The notes beneath the pieces are model-generated. The model searched no databases and was not told the origin of the DNA. It saw nothing but the letters and a program-made list of their open reading frames with translations. Both the position numbers and the translations under genes were made by a program. Positions 20,452 through 28,165 of a stretch of DNA of 28,165 nucleotides are shown in pieces. Source of the DNA: Pleurotus djamor. Lineage: Eukaryota; Basidiomycota; Agaricomycetes; Agaricales; Pleurotaceae. Positions within the stretch are counted from its first letter, which is position 1. Each line of letters begins with the position of its first letter. Location: the NCBI GenBank assembly GCA_029747585.1, contig JAPEVF010000597.1:1-28165 (forward strand), in the 5' to 3' direction.

Positions 20452-23400
20452 ATGTCGCATCCAATTACCTGGCCATCGCCAATTTACTACTACCCGATTG
20501 GAAACACAACGCCAGTCTGTGTCACCGACCGAACGTCACCAGACCGCCAGGATGTCCGTATCCTTCTCCTCGGATGCGGAGATCCTCGAAACCTACTTTA
20601 CACCATCACGAACGACTGCTCAGGTATGTGGATTTCGCCGTCATTGGGAACTAAATCGCTGAAATCTTCTCGCAGCGCAGAGTCGTGTTTTTTCGCTCAC
20701 TTGCTGCGATGTTGAACCCGCAATACTTGGTACGTCAACCTTGTCTTATTTATCTGTTTGTCCTGCTCTTAAAACACAAATAGCGCGGAATATCATCTTA
20801 TTTGCCCTCATCGTTAGCCATCCTACACAATTCGATGCTACCTGGGCGATCTTTTACCATTTATTCCTCGACAAATCCGCCCGCAATCTTCTCCGTCAAG
20901 TTTGCGTCGAGTTGGCTTCGTTATCGGAATCACACGAAAGCTGGGCTGCTGGACCCTACAAGTTCACGGATTTCTGTGATGACCAGACGCTGACTGAGCT
21001 GCGCCGGCACTGGAACCTATACATCCAAGCCCTTGACAATGCGAAAATACACACAGTGCTCGAAAGAAAGATGCGTGACGGCATGAAGGAGATCAACTCA
21101 ACGGCCACTGGTAACAGGTTGTTTGGCATTCAGAGATCCGCTGGCTTCGCTGCCATTTTAGTGGCACAGTCTCGTGTTGAGATTGATACGTACTGGAACC
21201 ATGGGACGACATTCACGAAACATGGCGATATAAGCTCCGCACGGTTCATCAACCCAACATTCTCCTACTCGCTCGCTGGCACCGATTTCTCGGTTCACTA
21301 TGGGACCAATCCCCTCCTCGCATTTCATCTCGCGCCAGCCTTCCTACAAGGGAGCCAGAAGAATGCCGTCAAACCTACCTTATCAAGCATTGTCTCAATC
21401 ACCCATGCCCAATTTCGAGAGTGGACTTCGGCCTTCCGCAACGTTGTTGGGTCTAAGCGTCTCTTGATTCAAATATTCGCCGGAGACGCAATGGCCTTCT
21501 GCTTGACACTTCAGGCATTCCACGAGAGAGGCATCCTGGACTCTGGCGAGTATACCTCACGATGGAGCCCAACCACGATAAACCTCAGCAAGTATATTTT
21601 CAATCCCGAAACACACTTTTCAGTTCTTTTCGACGTGATTGACACTTCAAACTTGGTGGACCACCTTGGCTTCATGAATGTGCTCGTCTGTGCCTCTCCA
21701 TTACTCAACCACTCGGGTGATGCCGTACTTTTTACAGAGTCGCTCCATCCGAAGGGAAACGACCCAACCACCGGATTTCTGACCAACCTGTGTGGAGACA
21801 CATTTGTACTGTCCCTTCTGATCGGCATCATACCCATAGACGTTGGTGGTGGTTTTACCACCTACTCTAACCGGCACGAAGTTCTTCTCGCCGCAGCTGA
21901 AGCCGCACATGCTCAATATCACGAGCGTGCTGCGTGGAGAAGGCCGGAAAGACTACAGGACTCAAAAGCCCCGCCCCCAAGCCTCGATTTCGAGCCCAAA
22001 CATTTGGGTACTCTCCTTTTTTCGATGTACTCGACCATGTTTGCTTTTGAAAACACGATGAATGCACTTAGAAATCCATCAATCCAATCAGTCCGTCAAG
22101 CGAGCCTGGTCCATTATGTTCGCGGAACGTTCACTGCCCTTCTTTGCCAGATACGCCACCGTGTAAACGGATCGACATGGTCCTCTGCCCTCGATTTCTT
22201 TTTGGAAAAAGTTCTACATGACCGTAGCATTCTAATGGGCATGAACTACTACCAAGACTTCGCTTGCCATCTCTATCGTAGCGGACTATGGGACTCACAT
22301 GATGTTCACAGCAACCTATCTCCCTCCAACGACTATTTCAATCTGTTTCGCGGTTGGTCAAGCGTACCGCCCACCGCAAAGATCATCCTTCAAGTACCAC
22401 GGTCATCACTCGCGGTCCTGGCAGCCGCAGAAAATGTCGGAACACCTGTGCTAGTTGCTGATACGAATGGTGCATTCGGGTCTAACGCTGTCTTCTCGTC
22501 CCTCAACGCCTTCTTCGGAGAGGTGACTTTTGATGGTCAAGGTGAACAACGAGTCGCAATCTTCACAGAAGACAAATTTGGACTTGCAGGAACCTCCGAT
22601 CTGATCGTCTCGTTTCACGTTCTAAGTGACCTACTCATGGGCTCTCCCCCTCGTCTCATGTCCGTTTCCCTTGCGATCCGTGCGACTCCCGCGGTGACAA
22701 TGGCATTTGTAGGAAAGCTCGGCTTTCAACTACATTTGTATACGGCCAAGGTTGACAACAAATCCCACGTCAATGTCATCAAAGACACTAGTCCTCCGGA
22801 AATTCATACTCAGAGAGCCTCTGATGAGATGCCTTTCACCGTTCAGCTCGATGAAAGCACGAAGCCCTTGATCAAGACCCTGACATCCCGTGTAACCATA
22901 TCCGATCCAGCCGCCCACCAGGAGCTGCTTGCGGGTGCAGCGGTTGAACACACACAATCAACTCCAGTTGACACAGTATTATGTTTTGCTTCGTCCCAGT
23001 TCCCCATCCACTGGCCAATCCTGGTAGATTCAACAGAACAGAAAGTCCGCATCGCTCGAAAGTCTGGGTGGATTGAGGTGAGTCGCAGCTACGCGGCAAG
23101 CCTACTTACCTCTCTGACTTTGTACTTCTCGCATAGGTCGCACTCCCGCCGGCTACTCTGTCTGTGAAAGCCAAAAACCAATCACTTCAAAACATCACTC
23201 CCATCTGTGTAGAAGACAGTCGCCGCCTCTCATGGAATATCCACTATGTCAATCTCGACATCATGCCCACATTCACGCTACAGACTCCCTTCCACAACCC
23301 GCTCAACTTTCACATGGGTTTGCAAATGTCCGACCGAGAGAAGAACCTCGAACAAGACTCAAAGGACGTCATGCGAGAGGTCAAGCTGAGCATCGCCCAC

Positions 23401-24105
23401 ATATTCAAACATCTCACGGAATCTTCGTCTCCAACCTTCCCCGCTTTCATCTTCCGTGATCACAAGAAACGCCAACGACACATTGTATTCATCACATCCC
23501 TCCGTCTTGATCTTTCCAGTCACACCGTTGTGGCTTACGCGTATCTCACAACCTTGACCAACGAAGTCGATCGTGTCATGAACCAAATCGCGCAAAGGCT
23601 TCCACCTCGAGCTGGTGGCTTTATCACGCTGACCATTGACCTCGAAGGCGAAGTTCAGGCATGGCACTACCTCTTCCCGGCATTTGCTGAGCGATGCAGA
23701 ACTTGGAAACACCAATGTTCTCCCAACATCAGCACCGCGAGTGCTGGCTCAGTCGACAACATCACCGATCCTCTCTGTCAATGTGGACGGGGTAAGAATA
23801 TCGACGAGTTCGTGACTCGATACCCCGCTTTCAAAGATCTTGCGCCGTACCTCACGCGTATTGCTCTCTCCCCCATTTTCGCGGTATCATACCTTGAGAA
23901 GGTCATCTCCAAGAATCCGACTGCCCCACGGTCACCAGCGTTGTCGTCTCAAGGGCCAGGTGGTACACCAGAGAAATGCTCCAGATGTGGGGGACCTGGG
24001 AAACCGAAGTTGCTTCGTTGCAGCCGGTGCCAGGACACTTGGTATTGCTCGCCCGCATGTCAGAAGGAAGATTGGAAAACACATAAGCCACGGTGCTCTA
24101 AATAG
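20452..24105 (+). CDS. DUF4470 and MYND zinc-finger protein
   Basis: Four exons, 20452-20623, 20676-20729, 20784-23077 and 23137-24105, join in phase to 1162 residues. Introns are 52, 54 and 59 nt (GTATGT, GTACGT, GTGAGT donors; all end in AG). The N-terminus has the DUF4470 hallmarks: MSHPITWPS, YYYPIGNT, ILLLGCGDPRNLLYT, and CCDVEPAILARNIILFALI spanning exons 2 and 3. The C-terminus (1121-1160) is a MYND finger with spacing C-x2-C-x10-C-x2-C-x5-C-x3-C-x7-H-x3-C, including YCSPACQKEDWKTH. MYND fingers bind zinc and short proline-rich peptides. The DUF4470 role is unknown, and the GCGDPRN motif recalls a nucleotide- or methyl-donor-binding loop, which is inference. The start was chosen because MSHPITWP matches the usual family beginning, although the base at -3 is T. 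The middle, about residues 120-1110, has no domain I recognise. The length is normal for the family and no break is seen. An AATAAA lies 43 bp past the stop. Confidence 0.9.
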
Positions 24106-24147
24106 TCCGTAGGTCAGAGACAGAGGTCTTCATTGTCCAAGTAGAAA

Positions 24148-24153
24148 AATAAA
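24148..24153 (+). terminator. Candidate polyadenylation signal AATAAA
   Basis: A perfect AATAAA lies 43 bp downstream of the stop codon of the DUF4470/MYND gene, in an A-rich patch. The gene on the other strand ends at 24386, so the two are convergent with about 280 bp between stop codons. Confidence 0.5.
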
Positions 24154-24385
24154 ATGTCCAGAATTTTCAAGTGTGTGTAACTAGAACTGATGATCAACGT
24201 AGGTAGGGGACAAGGGAACAAACGACATATGAAAAGATGAGTACCAGGTGAATGTCGAACATCCAAAATGAGCGAAGAGAATTGACCAATGTCCTATGAG
24301 GAAGGAAATACATACGAAATAAGATGGGGTGTATGAAAAACGAGACAAGTCCAAGACGAACAAAGATACATCAGTGTAAGGGTCA

Positions 24386-24790
24386 TCACCGTGTATCAGG
24401 TCCACAGGAATCGTTCGCAATGCTGCGATAGAGGGCCCATCGCGATTCGATGTCAAGCCTCTCATTCTCGCAGACAACTCTCCAATGATGAGTGGTAATC
24501 GAGCGCGAAAAGAGTGATCTCGCTGGCGAGAACGTTGAATATAACTGAAAACTGATGAGTATTGAGCTAAAACCGACCCGAGGGAATGACATACCATATC
24601 CTCAAGACAAAACGACTTCGAAACCATCCCCGAAGCTCCCTTAATGCTTCCCATTCCACACGCTCGCTCAAGGAATTGACAAGACAGTTTAGAAGGTCAA
24701 CTGGTTGACGGGGGCTGGGAGAAAACCCATCGTTGCGCGTTGAATTTGCTTGGAGGCCCGCGCAATTTTTGTGTATGCCACTGCGACCTT
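24386..24790 (-). CDS. 3' part of an unassigned spliced gene
   Basis: One open frame on the minus strand runs from about 24790 to 24595 (VDLLNCLVNSLSERVEWEAL, then LRELRGWFRSRF). It is spliced across a 43-nt intron (24594-24552, GTATGT...CAG) to 24551-24386, giving HHWRVVCENERLDIESRWAL and a TGA at 24386-24388. The phase is consistent. An alternative is an unspliced 157-residue frame on the same strand, which has a poorer composition. The upstream part enters the N-rich patch at 24799-24850, so the start and full length cannot be read. I do not recognise the family. Confidence 0.4.
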
Positions 24791-24798
24791 GTCATAGC

Positions 24799-24850
24799 NG
24801 AGCTANGAGGTGCANCGAGTGNATANNTCNNNNTNNCNCANNGTCTNANN
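24799..24850. other. Cluster of undetermined bases
   Basis: About twenty N calls are scattered among called bases in 52 bp. The pattern looks like a low-quality single-read patch, not a sized gap. It interrupts the minus-strand gene fragments around it and warns that one-base errors are possible elsewhere. Confidence 0.95.
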
Positions 24851-25023
24851 TGCGTGAAGTGTATGATAGGTGGCGAGTCAGACTGTCAGAAGCCTCGGTT
24901 CCAGGGAGCGGTGCGACAATGGAAGAGGGAGAGGCGGGAGGAGTAAAGTCGAGTTGAGTGGGGAAGAAGGCCAAACGCAGAAAGACCACTGGAACTGGTC
25001 GTATGAGATACTTGAAGGATGTC

Positions 25024-25311
25024 TCAAGGAGATTCAAAAACGGATTCCGGTTCGTCTTTCTCGTCCCTCGCTTCGATAGAAAATCCCGCGATTTTAAAGC
25101 CTGTTTTCATTTCATCTAGAGAGAACACCGTAGCGAAGAAGCGGACCAAAGCTACGACGGAGGCTTGAAGTCCAGGATTTGATGTCAACATACACACATA
25201 ACCATAACATCGAAGTGCCTCCTTCCAGGGCATGCTTCTTTCCTCGTCCGTGTCCCAATTATGTACCCATGCATAGGTCGCCAACCCCAGCAGCTGAAAA
25301 TGTCTATCCAT
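25024..25311 (-). CDS. Probable 5' exon of an unassigned gene
   Basis: A 95-codon open frame starts with ATG at 25311, with an in-frame stop two codons upstream. It has a natural composition ([20 protein letters not shown], then [19 protein letters not shown]) and a charged end ([16 protein letters not shown]). It may be the first exon of the gene whose 3' exons lie at 24386-24790, with the undetermined bases between them. I could not find a convincing donor before the stop at 25024, so it may also stand alone. The family is unknown. Confidence 0.35.
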   Translation of the reverse strand: MDRHFQLLGLATYAWVHNWDTDEERSMPWKEALRCYGYVCMLTSNPGLQASVVALVRFFATVFSLDEMKTGFKIAGFSIEARDEKDEPESVFESP

Positions 25312-25704
25312 GCCTCATGCTCATTCTCCTCTTTGCTGGTCTCATCCCGATTGGTGGTGTGAAATTTGAATTATGTAATCAAATAACCAAGAAATCGAAC
25401 AATGACATTGCAAGAAAAAGGTCAATCTGGCACAACCAAGTAGCAACCCCAGTCTCCCAGGAGCTACTGTACGAGTAGGAACACAATCGGGCAGACCAGA
25501 TTGATGCCATGACCAAATTCTAGGATAGGGGAATGAGCTCCTGACTCCTAGCGCCTCTCATCTACGTTTCCCACGATCAGTGCAGCTGTCTTCAGGCGGA
25601 AAACTACGTAAACATGCTTGCAACGCAGGAAAAAAGTGACGTGTCGCTGTCCTGGATGGATCTTCGTGGTTGTTGGATTAAATTCCGCAGCCAATGATTC
25701 AGGG

Positions 25705-25796
25705 GTATGGAAAGCCGGACTGGTCAGCTCAGAAATCGGACCAAAAACCATGGTTTTGAGACTCCGGTCCAGGGTTGCAAGAGAAGGACCCCCGAA
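25705..25796 (+). repeat. Inverted repeat, left arm
   Basis: The arm begins GTATGGAAAGCCGGACTGGT and contains TTTTGAGACTCCGGTC, then CCCCGAA at the end. The reverse complement of 27764-27875 carries the same three pieces, with 21 extra bases between the first two. The arms are about 2 kb apart and enclose the satellite at 26371-27343. Confidence 0.8.
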
Positions 25797-26019
25797 ACTC
25801 AAGGTGTTCGTGACGGATTCACATGGATGCTCCTTGTATACTACACACCCATGTACTTACCTTCTATACTCCTACATATTTTCAGTGCTTATTTTGACCG
25901 TTATCGAGCTTAACGCTGTGATATATAACAGTCACGCCTTGCAGAATCTCAATGTTGACAACAAGAATGCCCCGACCAATGTCAACAGGAGGACCTCCTA
26001 CCAGGAGTATAGGGGGTAA

Positions 26020-26370
26020 GGAGGGTTGGTGCGACGTCGGTACTGGACGTAGAAAGTGCTATGATAGCCTGGGACACGCTGCAGCTCACTTTCTACTCCG
26101 CCTTGGCACTTAAGACGTATCTTACAAGGGAGAATCTCTCTCGCCCGTTTTTCCAATGTACCGCTCAACCCAATCCATTAAAACCCTTCAATTCGCCATT
26201 ACTTATTGCATCCGAAAATGTCGTTCGACGTTCACACTGAAGACTCTATATTTGTCTGTGAATATTTGTACCGACACTGTGAAGACCGTGGAATTGGTGT
26301 TGAACTAGGATCGGCTCGTAGGAGACTAGGCCCAAGGGGAAAAGGGAGTGTGAAACGCAAAGGACAGGAA
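26020..26370. other. Stretch without supported gene between repeat arm and satellite
   Basis: No coding exon, repeat copy or regulatory element could be supported here. Confidence 0.4.
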
Positions 26371-27343
26371 GGTTAAGCGAGTCGTCGCAAAGGTTTGAGT
26401 GTAGTGGATACGAGAACGTAATTAACGTAGATCTCGTATACACGAGACTCTTGAGGGAACGCGTAAGACGCGTACGCAGCGGGTTATGCGTGAGAGGTTT
26501 GTAAAGGGCTTGCAAAGGTGAGGAGGCCGCAGGCGTCGAGCTTGAAGCGCTGCAGAGTCTTTGAGAGTCGTCGCGAAGAGTCTTGTGAGTACAAGAATGT
26601 AATGAACTCTTATTGCATATGCGAGAGTCCTGAATGAGCGCGTAAGAAGGCGTGTAAAGCGAGTTAGGCGTGAGGGGATCGCATAGGTGAAGAAGGAGCG
26701 TCAAGCTCGAGGGACGGAAAGACGTGAGACGGTGAGAATTGTCGCGAAGGGGTTAGGTCTTGTAGATACCATAATGTAGAGCAACTCTCGTATGTCCAAG
26801 CGTCTCGAACTTGGAAACTTACTCTAAGATGCGCTTGACGTGAATACCGTGTGAAGGGTTCTCGAAGGTGAGCCGGGAGCACCGAGGTCAAAGACGGGAA
26901 GGTCGCGAGAGTCGTCGCAATGGGGATGAGAGTTCTTGTAGGTACAAGAATGTAGACAGACTCTTGTATGTACTTATATGAGAATCTTAAAGGAGCACAA
27001 AGTACGCCCTTCCCTTCAATACCTTTCTTTGAAAAACACAACTCCTGATCTCCTGTAACCGCGAACACTAAGATTAATTGACGCCAATCCTGACTCATGG
27101 CGTCCCTTCAAGAAATGCTCTACTTCCTGGGGCGCCTCAAGCACTTGAGGTACTTCATATGAAGGAATTGCGAGGGAGAAGAGGACGCATTGCTCTCAAA
27201 GGGCAAGGGAGTCGTGACAGTCGTCGTGAAGGGCTGAATCTTGTAGGTATGGGAATGAAATGGAATTCTAGTATACTCGAGAGTCATGATGAAACAAAGA
27301 AACGGGTAAGTCGCGTATAGCGTGAGTTAGGCGTGAGGGAGCA
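26371..27343. repeat. Degenerate satellite, ~171-186 bp units
   Basis: A landmark related to GAGTCGTCGCAAAG recurs at 26379, 26565, 26736, 26909 and 27218. Each is followed by a piece like TCTTGTAGGTACAAGAATGT, then by an AGACTCTTGTATG- or CTCGTATAC-type piece. In at least three units GCGTGAG(A/G)GG/GAG comes later, as in TTAGGCGTGAGGG near 26660 and 27330. Unit lengths are 186, 171 and 173 bp. The last interval is 309 bp, because unrelated sequence interrupts the fourth unit. Copies are clearly diverged. Long minus-strand open frames through it are a by-product of the roughly three-fold period and not a convincing gene. Confidence 0.65.
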
Positions 27344-27383
27344 CAGGCTAGAGCAGCCTCAGAGCACGCTTCCCTAGGTATAT

Positions 27384-27407
27384 CCGCCTGGAAAGCTTTC
27401 CTGGCGG
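27384..27407. repeat. 24-bp near-perfect palindrome
   Basis: CCGCCTGGAAAG and CTTTCCTGGCGG form an inverted repeat with no loop. Eleven of twelve base pairs match, and only T27389 opposite T27402 does not. The CCG/CGG ends recall sites of fungal zinc-cluster factors, but no gene starts clearly nearby. Confidence 0.6.
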
Positions 27408-27763
27408 TTCCCTCAAGTTCTTTTGCTACCACATTCACACATCATTCTCCAGCAAATCAGTCCCATGGATAAAGGCAGATCCCCCAGTTTGTGAGCTACA
27501 GTCTTTGGAGATTCCATTTATCCGTCCTTCTCCTTTCGCCTGCCTACAGCCTCCTTGATCCTTCTCCTATCTCCTATTTCCCTGTCTATGCCTGCGGGGT
27601 TTCATTTTGTCCGTCGTTGAACGTTGCAGACTTAGGCTACATATTGGAGACAGCCAGTAGACTTGGGTGAGTGCAGCTTCTGAGTACTAAGTCACAGAGC
27701 CACCTTGCTTTTGAGGGGAGACCGTTCATGTTAGCGACGAAGCCTTTCCCCGACTTCGCCCTG
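27408..27763. other. Stretch without supported gene
   Basis: Only short open frames are present. I see no repeat or exon that can be supported. Confidence 0.4.
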
Positions 27764-27875
27764 TTCGGGGTCTCTCCTTGGCAAATGTAGACCGGAGTCT
27801 CAAAAATGTGGTTTTGGGCTTCAAAGACGTCCTTTTTTGGCCAATCCTTGAACTGACCAGTCCGGCTTTCCATAC
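27764..27875 (-). repeat. Inverted repeat, right arm
   Basis: This is the reverse-complement partner of 25705-25796. On the minus strand it reads GTATGGAAAGCCGGACTGGT, TTTTTGAGACTCCGGTC and ACCCCGAA. It differs by a 21-nt insertion, a multiple of three. In one frame both arms encode VWKAGLVSS and FLRLRS/VLRLRS, and in another MESRTGQ and FETPV. A coding origin is therefore possible, but neither arm has a recognised domain. Confidence 0.8.
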
Positions 27876-28165
27876 AGGGGAGCATCGAGGGCGCCAAGGT
27901 GATAAAGATTGATGCATGGAGCATGACTATCTGATAAGATCATCTGACGACAAGGCGGTGCCGTAACGCTTTGCTTGGTATGGACAAAGTATGCAGAAAG
28001 TCGATGGATAAAGGTAGACCAAGACAGAACGGGAAGACGACTGTCCTCCTGTCAGAGAGAAACCACGGAGAAGCAGTATGATTGTGGGAGCAGCCGAGTT
28101 ATCTAGCCGAGGAAAAGATCGGAGACGCCTAACGGGCATGACAAGCCTGGGATATCAACAAGTTT

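Noticed and set aside
20741..23167. Taking the 808-codon frame alone as a complete gene
   Set aside because: It starts at a TTG inside an intron and lacks the first DUF4470 residues. Splicing on both sides gives the full family protein.
26246..27098. Two long minus-strand frames in the satellite as genes
   Set aside because: They follow the period of the repeat, have biased Ser/Leu composition and contain no domain or splice structure.

Overview
The window looks like nuclear DNA of a basidiomycete fungus, most likely an Agaricomycete. It has short introns of about 45-70 nt with GTRNGT donors and CTRAY branch sites. It carries fungal-specific families (F-box-like proteins, a DUF6534 seven-helix membrane protein, a DUF4470/MYND-finger protein) and many decayed gene copies. 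No bacterial operon structure, tRNA or rRNA is visible. A patch of scattered N calls at 24799-24850 marks low-quality draft sequence, so single-base frameshifts elsewhere may be sequencing errors.

Four genes could be modelled well by hand splicing: (1) a 10-exon DUF6534 protein, complement 7052-8652, whose parts join to 358 residues with every intron phase consistent; (2) an F-box protein, 12351-13995, broken by one extra G in a G7 run; (3) a second, convergent F-box protein, complement 16988-18344, also with a one-base shift; (4) a DUF4470 plus MYND protein of 1162 residues, 20452-24105, in four exons. Weaker spliced genes of unknown family lie on the minus strand at the left edge (1-1220), at 2575-3173, at 3503-4060 and at 24386-25311, and on the plus strand at about 4545-5372.

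Left third: between two minus-strand candidate genes lies the most striking structure, eight copies of a 31-bp, nearly palindromic repeat separated by 31-63 bp unique spacers (1968-2532). Middle: the strong genes alternate with related, decayed modules (about 6115-6660, 9116-11215 and 14349-16790). These share conserved intron-exon junctions, an internal tandem duplication and, for two of them, a TTTCTCG-rich pyrimidine tract downstream; a third such tract follows the candidate gene ending at 5372. Right end: a diverged ~92/112-bp repeat in inverted orientation (25705 and 27764) encloses a degenerate satellite of ~171-186 bp units (26371-27343).

The genes do not form a recognisable pathway. 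The picture is an accessory, rapidly evolving region: substrate-adaptor type F-box proteins, a membrane-receptor-like protein and a MYND protein among duplicated and decaying gene copies. I found no sign of a CRISPR-Cas or other defence operon. The palindromic array and the module family are the parts most likely to be undescribed.
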